From: an uncultured bacterium
Lineage (GTDB): Bacteria; Cyanobacteriota; Vampirovibrionia; Gastranaerophilales; Gastranaerophilaceae
Length of the DNA stretch: 5,383 nt
Direction of reading: 5' to 3'
NCBI GenBank assembly: GCA_900553845.1
Contig: USEW01000128.1
Location: 1 to 5,383 of the forward strand
The notes below the pieces were generated by a model that saw nothing but the letters and a program-made list of their open reading frames with translations, ran no database searches and was not told the origin of the DNA. The first letter of the stretch is position 1. Every line of letters begins with the position of its first letter. Positions 1 through 5,383 of the stretch are shown one piece after another. The position numbers and the translations under genes were made by a program.

Positions 1-28
1 ATAATAAAATTTATGTTATTATAAAATT
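1..28 (+). promoter_or_regulatory. AT-only leader with possible -10 box (partial promoter)
   Basis: This short stretch before the WG-repeat gene is almost pure A/T. TATAAA at 20-25 resembles a -10 box, but it lies only 3 nt from the start codon, so it would place transcription initiation within the start codon and is doubtful. No Shine-Dalgarno sequence is visible. Any -35 element, or an earlier promoter, lies outside the window. Bases 15-24 also equal the first ten bases of the palindrome found at 4095-4108, probably by chance in such AT-rich DNA. Confidence 0.2.
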
Positions 29-934
29 ATGAAAAAGTTTTTATTATTTATAAGTTTAATATTAATATTTCCAAATATTGTCTGTGCAGATGTTAAAACA
101 GGCAATGTTACAAAATCAAACGAAATAAAAATATTTACCGATAACAATAAAGTGTTTGGATTAAAAAGACAGGACAATGATGAAATTATAATTCAACCTG
201 AATACAAAAAGATAATAAGGCTTGGTGATTCATCATTTATAGTTCAGAAAAGAAATAAATTTGGTCTTATTGATTTAAATGGTAATATACTTGTTCCTAT
301 TGAATATACCCATGTTGACAGAATGCTTGGGAAATATTTAAAAATAGGTAAAAATAGCAGGTATGCTCTATATAATGAAAAAGGAAAACAAATACTTGAA
401 AGAAAATATTCATCAATAGATCTTCTTTTTGGCGGTATGATTTTGATTTGCGAAAATTATAAGTACGGCGTTGTTGATTTTAATGGAAAGACAATACTTG
501 AAAATAAATTTGATGATATTTACATGCCGCAACCTAATATTATGCGAATAAAATATAATGGTGTATGGTATGAAATAGAACAGGTGACAAAAGAAACTCT
601 TTCATTACCTGAAAATGTTAAGGATGTTATGCAGGATAAAAACTTTATAATCTCGGAACTTATTCAAAATCCAACAACAATGACAGGCTATTCTCTTGTT
701 TCATTTACTGATTATTTATTAAAAATATTTTCATCAATTTCACCATCTCATGAAAAAACAATTGACGAACTTATGCTTTCACAAGGTGCTGATACAATGT
801 CTATATTTGTAAAACTTCTTTGGCTGCCAAAGTATCCTTTTGTTTATGCAAAAAATTACTACAACAACATGATTTCACCAAATAACGGACCTTTATCTGA
901 CATAAAATACGATTTAAAAAGGCGAATAAAATAG
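29..934 (+). CDS. Secreted WG/KWG-type repeat protein, function unknown
   Basis: A 301-residue protein with a clear Sec signal peptide: Lys2-Lys3, a hydrophobic core at about residues 4-18, and a likely signal-peptidase I cut after Val-Cys-Ala (18-20). It should therefore act in the periplasm or at the cell surface. Residues 40-184 hold four degenerate repeats of 34-35 residues. Each begins with an aromatic-Gly/Ala pair (Phe43-Gly44, Phe78-Gly79, Tyr112-Ala113, Tyr146-Gly147), followed by a turn (D-x-N-G or N-E-K-G) and then a Pro/Glu-x-x-Tyr/Phe element. This is the WG (KWG) repeat pattern with Phe or Tyr in place of Trp. Such repeats are usually thought to form beta-rich scaffolds, and no enzymatic role is established. 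Residues 185-301 show no repeat and no motif I recognise; the tail is basic. The start is chosen because the signal peptide begins there, although no Shine-Dalgarno site precedes it. It converges on the efflux operon, so no shared function is implied. Confidence 0.85.
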   Translation: MKKFLLFISLILIFPNIVCADVKTGNVTKSNEIKIFTDNNKVFGLKRQDNDEIIIQPEYKKIIRLGDSSFIVQKRNKFGLIDLNGNILVPIEYTHVDRMLGKYLKIGKNSRYALYNEKGKQILERKYSSIDLLFGGMILICENYKYGVVDFNGKTILENKFDDIYMPQPNIMRIKYNGVWYEIEQVTKETLSLPENVKDVMQDKNFIISELIQNPTTMTGYSLVSFTDYLLKIFSSISPSHEKTIDELMLSQGADTMSIFVKLLWLPKYPFVYAKNYYNNMISPNNGPLSDIKYDLKRRIK

Positions 935-951
935 TGTGTTAAAAAAGTAAT
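935..951. other. Convergent 17-bp junction without a clear terminator
   Basis: The WG-repeat gene (stop TAG, 932-934) and the pump gene (stop TAA, read on the minus strand at 954-952) face each other here. An A6 run (941-946) and a T8 run (957-964, inside the pump gene) could pair only weakly through A-T pairs. I see no GC-rich stem in either direction. Transcripts from both sides may overlap. Confidence 0.6.
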
Positions 952-2496
952 TTATATTTTTTTTGTAATTTTCAAACTAAATGCAAGCGGTGTCAATATA
1001 ATTGCCATAAGTGCAAATATTGCAAAAATATCGGTAAAAGCCATTAATTTTGATTGCGTTAAAAGCTGATTATAAATAATCATATTTGCTTTTTTTAATG
1101 CGATAAAACCAATATTAAAATGACTTAGTTTTGAAATAAGAATATTTATTTTGTTTTGAAACACTAAATTTGTTCCTGTTAAATTTTTTATAAGATAGTT
1201 TTGGTGTGCTTGAGAAAACATAGTAATCATGGCATTTGATATTGAAATAGTAAAAGCAGTTACAACGCATTTGCAAAGACTGTGCAATCCGGCTCCAAGT
1301 GCAAGTTTTTCCTTTGGCAGTGTTGATAAAGCAAGCGATGCAATAGGTATAAAAGTCATAATAATACCAATGCCAAGAAGAATGTTAGGTAAGATTAAAG
1401 AAGAAAATCCCCAGGATAAATTAAGATTGGTAAACATAAATGTTGAAACACCTAGAATCATAAATCCTAAAGCTATAAGAATTCTGTTGTCAATTATTGT
1501 AACAAGCTTAGCGACAACAAACATTGAAACAATACATGATAAAGCACGGGGAAGAAGCGAATAGCCGCTTAAAGATGCAGTATAACCCAATAGTGTCTGA
1601 ACATAAACAGGTATAACAACAAGAGTCATATAAGCTATCATATTGACAAAAGAACCAAGTATAGTTCCTATAACAAAATTAAAATTTTTAAATATACGAA
1701 TATCAGTAAACGCAGTTTTGCTTTCAAGTTCCCTTACAATAAAAAATACCATAGCACAACAAGCAACAAAAGACAAACAGCATATCCAACGGCAGTCGAA
1801 CCAACCATATTGCTGTCCCTTATCAAGAACTATTTGCATTGACAAAAGCCAAATAACAAGTGATATAAATCCAGGTTTATCAAATTTACCTGGTTTTATA
1901 CTTATACTGCTATTTAATATATTAATATGTATTAAAATAACTGACATAATCGCAACAGGAATGTTAATAATAAATATCCACCGCCAACTTAGGTTATCAA
2001 CAAGAAATCCTCCAATTGATGGGCCTACAATAGCTGAAACCATAATTCCAAGTGAAAATATTGCCATAGCAATGCCATGCTGTTCTTTTTTAAAAGTCTG
2101 AAGCAAAATAGCCTGTGATAATGGCATAAAAGGCCCGCCACCAATCCCCTGGATAATCCTGCCAAGAATAAGCATATTGAGACTTGAAGCAATGATACAT
2201 AAAAATGAACCTAAACCAAAAATAACAGAAATTGCTTTTAAAAAATTTCGTCTTCCAAATCTATTTTCTAAATAACCCGTAACAGGAAGCATAATACCAT
2301 GGGCTATCATATAACTTGTAACAACCCAATTAACCTCATCACGTGTTGCTCCAAATGCTCCACCAATATGAGTAATAGCTACATTTACAGTTGATGTGGC
2401 AAGCATTGAAAACAATGTAGGCAGCATTATTGAAAATGCAACAAGCCAAACTGATATATGCAATCTTTCACTTAATGTCTGTCTCACTTTTATCAT
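952..2496 (-). CDS. emrB: EmrB-type DHA2 multidrug efflux permease (MFS)
   Basis: A 514-residue inner-membrane pump, close in length to E. coli EmrB, expected to have 14 transmembrane helices. By family it is a proton-driven drug exporter that hands substrates to EmrA and an outer-membrane channel. Visible landmarks in order: helix 1 with L-A-T-S-T-V-N-V-A (32-40); the motif-A loop with G-R-R (81-83); motif B around Arg113 (G-R-I-I-Q-G); motif C with G-P-S-I-G-G (158-163) then W-R-W-I-F-I-I-N-I-P (171-180); L-D-K-G-Q (224-228) before W232-F233, as in EmrB; and G-Y-S-L-L-P-R (311-317). Two oddities: Ala33 replaces the Asp usual in motif D1, and 402-417 departs from the common N-x-x-R/G-S-x-G pattern. 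It is the last gene of marR-emrA-emrB, and its ATG shares one base with the emrA stop (TAATG). Assignment to DHA2/EmrB is firm; the substrate is unknown. Confidence 0.93.
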   Translation of the reverse strand: MIKVRQTLSERLHISVWLVAFSIMLPTLFSMLATSTVNVAITHIGGAFGATRDEVNWVVTSYMIAHGIMLPVTGYLENRFGRRNFLKAISVIFGLGSFLCIIASSLNMLILGRIIQGIGGGPFMPLSQAILLQTFKKEQHGIAMAIFSLGIMVSAIVGPSIGGFLVDNLSWRWIFIINIPVAIMSVILIHINILNSSISIKPGKFDKPGFISLVIWLLSMQIVLDKGQQYGWFDCRWICCLSFVACCAMVFFIVRELESKTAFTDIRIFKNFNFVIGTILGSFVNMIAYMTLVVIPVYVQTLLGYTASLSGYSLLPRALSCIVSMFVVAKLVTIIDNRILIALGFMILGVSTFMFTNLNLSWGFSSLILPNILLGIGIIMTFIPIASLALSTLPKEKLALGAGLHSLCKCVVTAFTISISNAMITMFSQAHQNYLIKNLTGTNLVFQNKINILISKLSHFNIGFIALKKANMIIYNQLLTQSKLMAFTDIFAIFALMAIILTPLAFSLKITKKI

Positions 2497-2501
2497 TACC
2501 T
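2494..2501 (-). promoter_or_regulatory. emrA stop/emrB start overlap (TAATG), translational coupling
   Basis: Read on the minus strand, the emrA TAA stop (2498-2496) and the emrB ATG (2496-2494) share one base. The only Shine-Dalgarno-like bases are AGG at 2501-2499, too close to the ATG for normal initiation. Initiation by ribosomes finishing emrA is therefore likely, which would tie pump synthesis to adaptor synthesis. The geometry is seen directly; the coupling is inferred. Confidence 0.65.
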
Positions 2502-3566
2502 AACTTTCACTTTTGGCACACAAGACATACCAGGTGAAAGGTTATAAGCTGATATATCCTCGTCAAATACAATTTTGACCGGAATCCGCTGCACTATTTT
2601 TATATAACTTCCAACAGCATTCTCAGGAGGGAAAAGACTTGATTTGGCACCGGTTGCTCTTTGTATGCTGTCTATTTTGCCAATAAACTTACGATTGCCG
2701 AAAGTATCAATTTTTATTTCGACTTTTTGATCTTTTTTCATGTTTTTAATCTGTGTTTCTTTAAAATTTGCTACTACCCATATATTTTTTGACACTATTG
2801 AAAATAATGGCTGTCCAATATTTATATAATTTCCCTCTTCAACAGTCCGGCTCGATATTGTCCCGCTTTGTGAAGCATATATTGTCGTATATGATAAGTT
2901 TAGTTTTGCTTTTTTGACTTCTGACTCAAGTCGTCTTATTTCAGATTCCGAGGACACTAGTTTATACTTTGCTGATTCCTTTATTGCCATTGCACTTTTT
3001 GATTTTTCATTTGCACTTTTATAATCAGCTAATGCAACTTCATAACGTTTTTTACTCTCTTCATATTCTTGTTTTGTGCATAATTTGTCAACTATTAACT
3101 TTTTATATCTGTTATAGTCTTTTGATGCAAAATCAAGTTTAGATTTTGCAGAATCAATATTTTTTACTGATTCATTAAAAACTGCAGATGTTTTATCAAT
3201 ATCCGTATTTGAAACTTTCAAATCAGCTTTTGCTTTCTCCAATCTGGCAAGAGCATTTTCATATGCTATTTTGTATGGTTCTTCATCGATTTTAAGCAAT
3301 ATATCGCCTTCTTTGACTTCATCATTATCATCAATAAATAGTTTTACAACCTCACCTGAAACCTTTGGCGCAACCTGGACAATGTTTCCTTCAATAAATG
3401 CATCATCTGTTGATTGATAATATAATGAATAAATAACTGCAAAAATACCAGATATTATAAAAACAACAGCTGTTATTACAGGAACAATAACCCGCTTTTT
3501 TTCAAATGGTTTTCGCGTACTTCTTAGTGTATCAATATTTTTATCTGTTTTCTTTGTTTCAGCCAT
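2496..3566 (-). CDS. emrA: EmrA-type periplasmic adaptor (HlyD/membrane-fusion protein)
   Basis: A 356-residue adaptor that by family bridges the EmrB pump and an outer-membrane channel. It has a short basic cytoplasmic N-terminus, one membrane anchor at about 27-47, then T-D-D-A-F (53-57), the hallmark opening of EmrA-like proteins. The first lipoyl half spans about 60-100 (V-S-G-E-V near 69-73, V-K-E-G-D at 84-88). A Lys/Glu/Ala-rich alpha-helical coiled-coil hairpin follows at about 101-222. The second lipoyl half is at 222-260 (S-G-T-I-S-S-R, 234-240), then a beta-barrel domain with W-V-V-A-N-F-K-E-T-Q-I (263-273) and I-K-I-V-Q-R-I-P-V (322-330), both strongly EmrA-like. Length is slightly below E. 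coli EmrA. It lies 21 nt after marR and overlaps emrB by one base, so all three are probably one transcript. The start is supported by a GAGGG ribosome-binding site. Confidence 0.93.
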   Translation of the reverse strand: MAETKKTDKNIDTLRSTRKPFEKKRVIVPVITAVVFIISGIFAVIYSLYYQSTDDAFIEGNIVQVAPKVSGEVVKLFIDDNDEVKEGDILLKIDEEPYKIAYENALARLEKAKADLKVSNTDIDKTSAVFNESVKNIDSAKSKLDFASKDYNRYKKLIVDKLCTKQEYEESKKRYEVALADYKSANEKSKSAMAIKESAKYKLVSSESEIRRLESEVKKAKLNLSYTTIYASQSGTISSRTVEEGNYINIGQPLFSIVSKNIWVVANFKETQIKNMKKDQKVEIKIDTFGNRKFIGKIDSIQRATGAKSSLFPPENAVGSYIKIVQRIPVKIVFDEDISAYNLSPGMSCVPKVKVR

Positions 3567-3569
3567 ATT

Positions 3570-3574
3570 CCCTC
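3570..3574 (-). promoter_or_regulatory. Ribosome-binding site of emrA (GAGGG)
   Basis: On the minus strand GAGGG lies 3 nt before the emrA ATG (3566-3564). It is the strongest Shine-Dalgarno match in the operon, though rather close. It supports this start and independent initiation of emrA after marR. Confidence 0.6.
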
Positions 3575-3587
3575 GCTATATATTTTA

Positions 3588-4049
3588 TTATTTTTCTTCT
3601 AAATTTGACTTAATTTTTGATAATACTTTTAAACAAACATAAAGATCATCTTCATTGATATCCTTGAGATATTCTTTTCGTGATAAATAAATGACAGGAG
3701 ATATTATATCGCGTATTTTCCTGCCATTTGGAGTAATTTGTATTTTATTAACCAGTTTTTTATCCTTTGTCTTTATTTTCCTAATCAACCCTTTTTTATC
3801 CAAAATAAATAATATGCGAGCCATATTTGATTTATCTTTTAACAAAATATCACATAGTTCCCTTTGGCATAAATTTTCATGTTCACATAAGGCATTCAAC
3901 ACCATAAATTGTTCAGGCGTTATATTAAAATTATTATCCGAAAATAATTTTATATTGTGTACTTTGATTGCACGTCCTGCCTGAACAATTGCATTGCCTA
4001 TTAAATTTGTTAACATCGACTTTATCATTTTATCATCCTGTGTTATCAT
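3588..4049 (-). CDS. MarR-family transcriptional regulator of the efflux operon
   Basis: 153 residues from the first ATG, or 146 from Met8; both suit the MarR family, whose dimers bind palindromic DNA and usually release it on binding small aromatic or drug-like ligands. The winged helix-turn-helix is visible: I-T-P-E-Q-F-M-V-L (43-51), then helices around L-C-Q-R-E-L-C-D-I-L (60-69) and the recognition helix near K-S-N-M-A-R-I-L (73-80), followed by L-D-K-K-G-L-I-R-K (83-91) and a basic wing to K-I-Q-I-T (102-106). Helical ends suitable for dimerisation flank this. It is first in the operon with emrA and emrB, like E. coli mprA (emrR), so autorepression plus repression of the pump is the natural inference. 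Met8 has a better ribosome-binding site (AGGA, 7-nt spacing) than Met1, whose codon lies inside a palindrome. Cys55, Cys61 and Cys66 sit in or near the DNA-binding domain. Confidence 0.9.
   Translation of the reverse strand: MITQDDKMIKSMLTNLIGNAIVQAGRAIKVHNIKLFSDNNFNITPEQFMVLNALCEHENLCQRELCDILLKDKSNMARILFILDKKGLIRKIKTKDKKLVNKIQITPNGRKIRDIISPVIYLSRKEYLKDINEDDLYVCLKVLSKIKSNLEEK
4036..4039 (-). promoter_or_regulatory. AGGA ribosome-binding site favouring marR start at Met8
   Basis: Read on the minus strand, AGGA occupies 4039-4036, exactly 7 nt before an in-frame ATG at 4028-4026 (Met8). Upstream of the first ATG (4049-4047) there is only a weak GAG followed by TTATT. The better spacing and match argue that translation begins at 4028, giving 146 residues and leaving the palindrome at 4042-4055 in the untranslated leader. 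Confidence 0.55.
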
Positions 4050-4055
4050 AATAAC
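4042..4055. promoter_or_regulatory. Candidate MarR operator O1 (14-bp near-palindrome over marR start)
   Basis: GTTATCATAATAAC is a 14-bp inverted repeat with one imperfect pair. It differs by one base from the perfect palindrome at 4095-4108, and the match extends 3 bases further on the left (TGT), giving 16 of 17 identical bases. The differing base belongs to the ATG at 4049-4047, the upstream start codon of marR. A dimeric MarR protein bound here would block marR-emrAB expression. The repeat is seen; the operator role is inferred. Confidence 0.6.
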
Positions 4056-4065
4056 TCAAAAAAAA

Positions 4066-4074
4066 AATTTAGCA
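4066..4074 (-). promoter_or_regulatory. Possible extended -10 promoter for marR-emrAB
   Basis: The minus strand reads TGC-TAAATT at 4074-4066, a TGn extended -10 with four of six consensus bases. I see no convincing -35. Transcription would begin near 4058-4060, just before O1, giving a leader of about 30 nt to the Met8 start. An alternative is the minus-strand TATAAT inside O2. Weak on its own. Confidence 0.28.
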
Positions 4075-4075
4075 A

Positions 4076-4105
4076 TACATAAAACAATTTTTGTGTTATT
4101 ATAAT
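4076..4105 (+). promoter_or_regulatory. Probable promoter of the outer-membrane channel gene
   Basis: A consensus -10 (TATAAT, 4100-4105) sits inside palindrome O2. The best -35 at about 18 bp spacing is only TACATA (4076-4081), a weak match. Transcription would start near 4112, leaving a leader of about 20 nt with the Shine-Dalgarno site in it. Overlap with O2 suggests repression by the adjacent MarR protein. Confidence 0.45.
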
Positions 4106-4108
4106 AAC
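4095..4108. promoter_or_regulatory. Candidate MarR operator O2 (perfect 14-bp palindrome)
   Basis: GTTATTATAATAAC is identical to its own reverse complement. It contains TATAAT on both strands (4100-4105 on plus, 4103-4098 on minus), so a bound dimer would cover a -10 box in either direction. It lies 25 bases before the outer-membrane channel ATG and 53 bp from O1, about five helical turns, so both would face the same side of the DNA. The sequence is seen; binding is inferred. Confidence 0.62.
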
Positions 4109-4121
4109 GAATAATAAAACT

Positions 4122-4127
4122 AAGGAG
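4122..4127 (+). promoter_or_regulatory. Ribosome-binding site of the channel gene (AAGGAG)
   Basis: AAGGAG ends 5 nt before the ATG at 4133, a near-ideal Shine-Dalgarno sequence and spacing. It fixes the start of the channel gene and indicates that the organism uses standard SD initiation, in contrast to the WG-repeat gene at the window's left edge. Confidence 0.85.
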
Positions 4128-4132
4128 CCGAA

Positions 4133-5383
4133 ATGAAAAAAAGTAATATTTTTAAATTCACGTTTTTTGTAATCATACTAATCATGTCCTTTTATCAATG
4201 TGCATTTTGCAAAAATCAACAAAGTATTAATAATAAAACAAATATAGATATAATAAATATAGAGTTCTGGAAAAATTTTAATGATGAAATTCTTGTTAAT
4301 TCCATTTTAAAAGTTTATGAAAATAATAATGATTTAAAAATAAGTGAAAATAAAATCAAAGAAGCCGAAAACATAGTCAAAATCTCGTTATCAAACGAAC
4401 TTCCAAACCTTGCATTTGACGGATATATAAGCCGAACCTTCAGTTCATCAGATGAGCATAAAGGTGAGCTTATTATACCTGATTATAAACAATCACGCTT
4501 TCTTCTTCCGCTTACAATGAACTATGAACTTGACATATGGGGGCAAAACAGACTTAAGACAAAATCCAAACAAAAAGAACTTTTAATGCTCAATGAAGAT
4601 AAACGGACTTTATACATTTCAATTATTTCTTCATTTGCAATAAATTATTACAACCTTGTCAAAATTGACAAGTTAATTGATATTCAGAAAAAACTGCTTG
4701 AAAACCAAAAACAGATATTAATCTCTTATAAAATTAAACAGAACTCAGGGACAGCAGTTGAAAATGATATAATTCATGAAGAAAAAAAGTTAAATATTCT
4801 AAATTATGAATTAAATGATCTGGAAGAAAAAAAAGACATACTTCAGAATCAGCTGTGCGTTTATTTATCCGACCGTAGTTTTGATAAAGTTGAACGAATA
4901 GATTTTAATAATATTAATTTTACCCCTAAAATTCCACAAGAAATTAAACTTAGCCAACTTGAAACACGGCCTGACTATAAAAAAATCCAATATAAACTTG
5001 AAAAAACAGGGCTTGATGTAAAAATAGCTAAACGTGACTTCTTACCCAAATTCACAATTTTCGGCACACTTGGATTTAATGCATACCAATTCAGTAATAT
5101 AATATCCAGCCATTCAAAAATGTTTAATTTAGGTGTTGCACCATATCTTGATATATTTGACGGTACCAGGAAATTCCAGATATTAAAAATACATAAACAT
5201 CGTTACGATAGTGCTATTAATGAATATGAAAAAACAATCTTAACTTCAATTCAGGAAACTAACGATGCTCTTTACAACTTGAAATCAACATCTGCTAATT
5301 TTAAACTTGTTAAAAATTATTATGATCTTGATTTTAAGGATCTTAACCTTGTTGCTAAAAAGATAGACTTCGGTATTGCTACA
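4133..5383 (+). CDS. TolC/NodT-type outer-membrane efflux channel (3' end outside window)
   Basis: Open for 417 codons from ATG 4133 to the last base with no stop, so the C-terminus is cut off; relatives usually run about 450-480 residues. By family it forms a trimeric outer-membrane barrel with a periplasmic helical tunnel that docks onto an adaptor such as EmrA. A Sec signal peptide covers about 1-26 (core 9-22, A-F-C at 24-26). Neither Cys23 nor Cys26 has a good lipobox, so lipidation, common in NodT-like channels, is unlikely. Landmarks: F-W-K-N-F-N (45-50) and L-P-N-L (90-93) of the first repeat; Y-E-L-D-I-W-G-Q-N-R (131-140); S-G-T-A-V-E-N-D (205-212), the Gly-Thr turn; L-E-T-R-P-D-Y (276-282), the RPD hallmark opening the second repeat; F-L-P-K-F (303-307); P-Y-L-D-I-F-D-G (337-344). 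It is divergent from marR-emrA-emrB and probably supplies their exit duct. Confidence 0.9.
   Translation, partial: MKKSNIFKFTFFVIILIMSFYQCAFCKNQQSINNKTNIDIINIEFWKNFNDEILVNSILKVYENNNDLKISENKIKEAENIVKISLSNELPNLAFDGYISRTFSSSDEHKGELIIPDYKQSRFLLPLTMNYELDIWGQNRLKTKSKQKELLMLNEDKRTLYISIISSFAINYYNLVKIDKLIDIQKKLLENQKQILISYKIKQNSGTAVENDIIHEEKKLNILNYELNDLEEKKDILQNQLCVYLSDRSFDKVERIDFNNINFTPKIPQEIKLSQLETRPDYKKIQYKLEKTGLDVKIAKRDFLPKFTIFGTLGFNAYQFSNIISSHSKMFNLGVAPYLDIFDGTRKFQILKIHKHRYDSAINEYEKTILTSIQETNDALYNLKSTSANFKLVKNYYDLDFKDLNLVAKKIDFGIAT

Noticed and set aside
941..964. A6...T8 pair between the convergent genes as a bidirectional terminator
   Set aside because: Only about six A-T pairs with a 10-nt loop, no G-C pairs, and the T run lies within the pump coding sequence. 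Too weak to call.
1229..1564. Plus-strand open frame of 111 codons
   Set aside because: It lies wholly inside emrB on the opposite strand, has no ribosome-binding site, and its product looks like no family. The minus-strand frame carries clear MFS motifs.
1643..2101. Plus-strand open frame of 152 codons
   Set aside because: Antisense shadow of emrB membrane helices; no Shine-Dalgarno site and no recognisable domain.
3691..3984. Plus-strand open frame of 97 codons with hydrophobic stretches
   Set aside because: Antisense to the MarR winged helix region. The hydrophobicity is the usual result of reading Lys/Asn/Glu codons on the other strand.
4058..4067. A10 tract between the two palindromes as a terminator or slippage site
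   Set aside because: There is no stem beside it, and it sits in a promoter gap. It may bend the DNA between the operators, but nothing in the sequence shows more than that.
4197..4210. Possible lipoprotein signal in the outer-membrane channel (Cys23 or Cys26)
   Set aside because: Residues before each Cys (F-Y-Q and C-A-F) do not fit a lipobox, which needs a small residue at -1 and usually Leu at -3. Ordinary signal-peptidase I cleavage is more likely.

Overview
The window is strongly AT-rich, with tight gene spacing and no RNA genes, mobile elements, CRISPR arrays or integration signs that I can see. It probably comes from a Gram-negative (diderm), low-GC, possibly host-associated bacterium: one gene encodes an outer-membrane efflux channel, and two proteins carry Sec signal peptides. 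I cannot fix the taxon from sequence alone. AT-rich gut lineages such as Gastranaerophilales (Vampirovibrionia/Melainabacteria) are a guess by general style only.

Layout. Positions 29-934 (+) encode a secreted WG/KWG-type repeat protein of unknown function. It runs tail to tail, 17 bp apart, into a three-gene minus-strand operon read from about 4049 down to 952: a MarR-family regulator, an EmrA-type membrane-fusion (adaptor) protein and an EmrB-type 14-helix DHA2 major-facilitator pump. Across an 83-bp divergent gap, positions 4133-5383 (+) encode a TolC/NodT-type outer-membrane factor whose C-terminus runs off the window.

Together the four efflux-side genes make a complete, self-contained tripartite Emr-type drug exporter (inner-membrane pump, periplasmic adaptor, outer-membrane channel) plus its own regulator. 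In E. coli the equivalent mprA-emrAB operon relies on an unlinked tolC.

The most informative non-coding feature is the divergent gap. It holds two near-identical 14-bp palindromes (one perfect, one with a single change), 53 bp apart and in the same orientation. One overlaps a consensus -10 box upstream of the channel gene. The other overlaps the annotated marR start codon. They are good candidates for paired MarR operators controlling both directions at once. The second also bears on the true marR start, because a better Shine-Dalgarno site precedes the internal Met8 codon.

The pump itself deviates at a normally conserved acidic residue in helix 1 (Ala33 where EmrB/QacA-type pumps have Asp) and in a late-helix motif. 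I see no wholly new system: this is a recognisable efflux locus with some unusual details.
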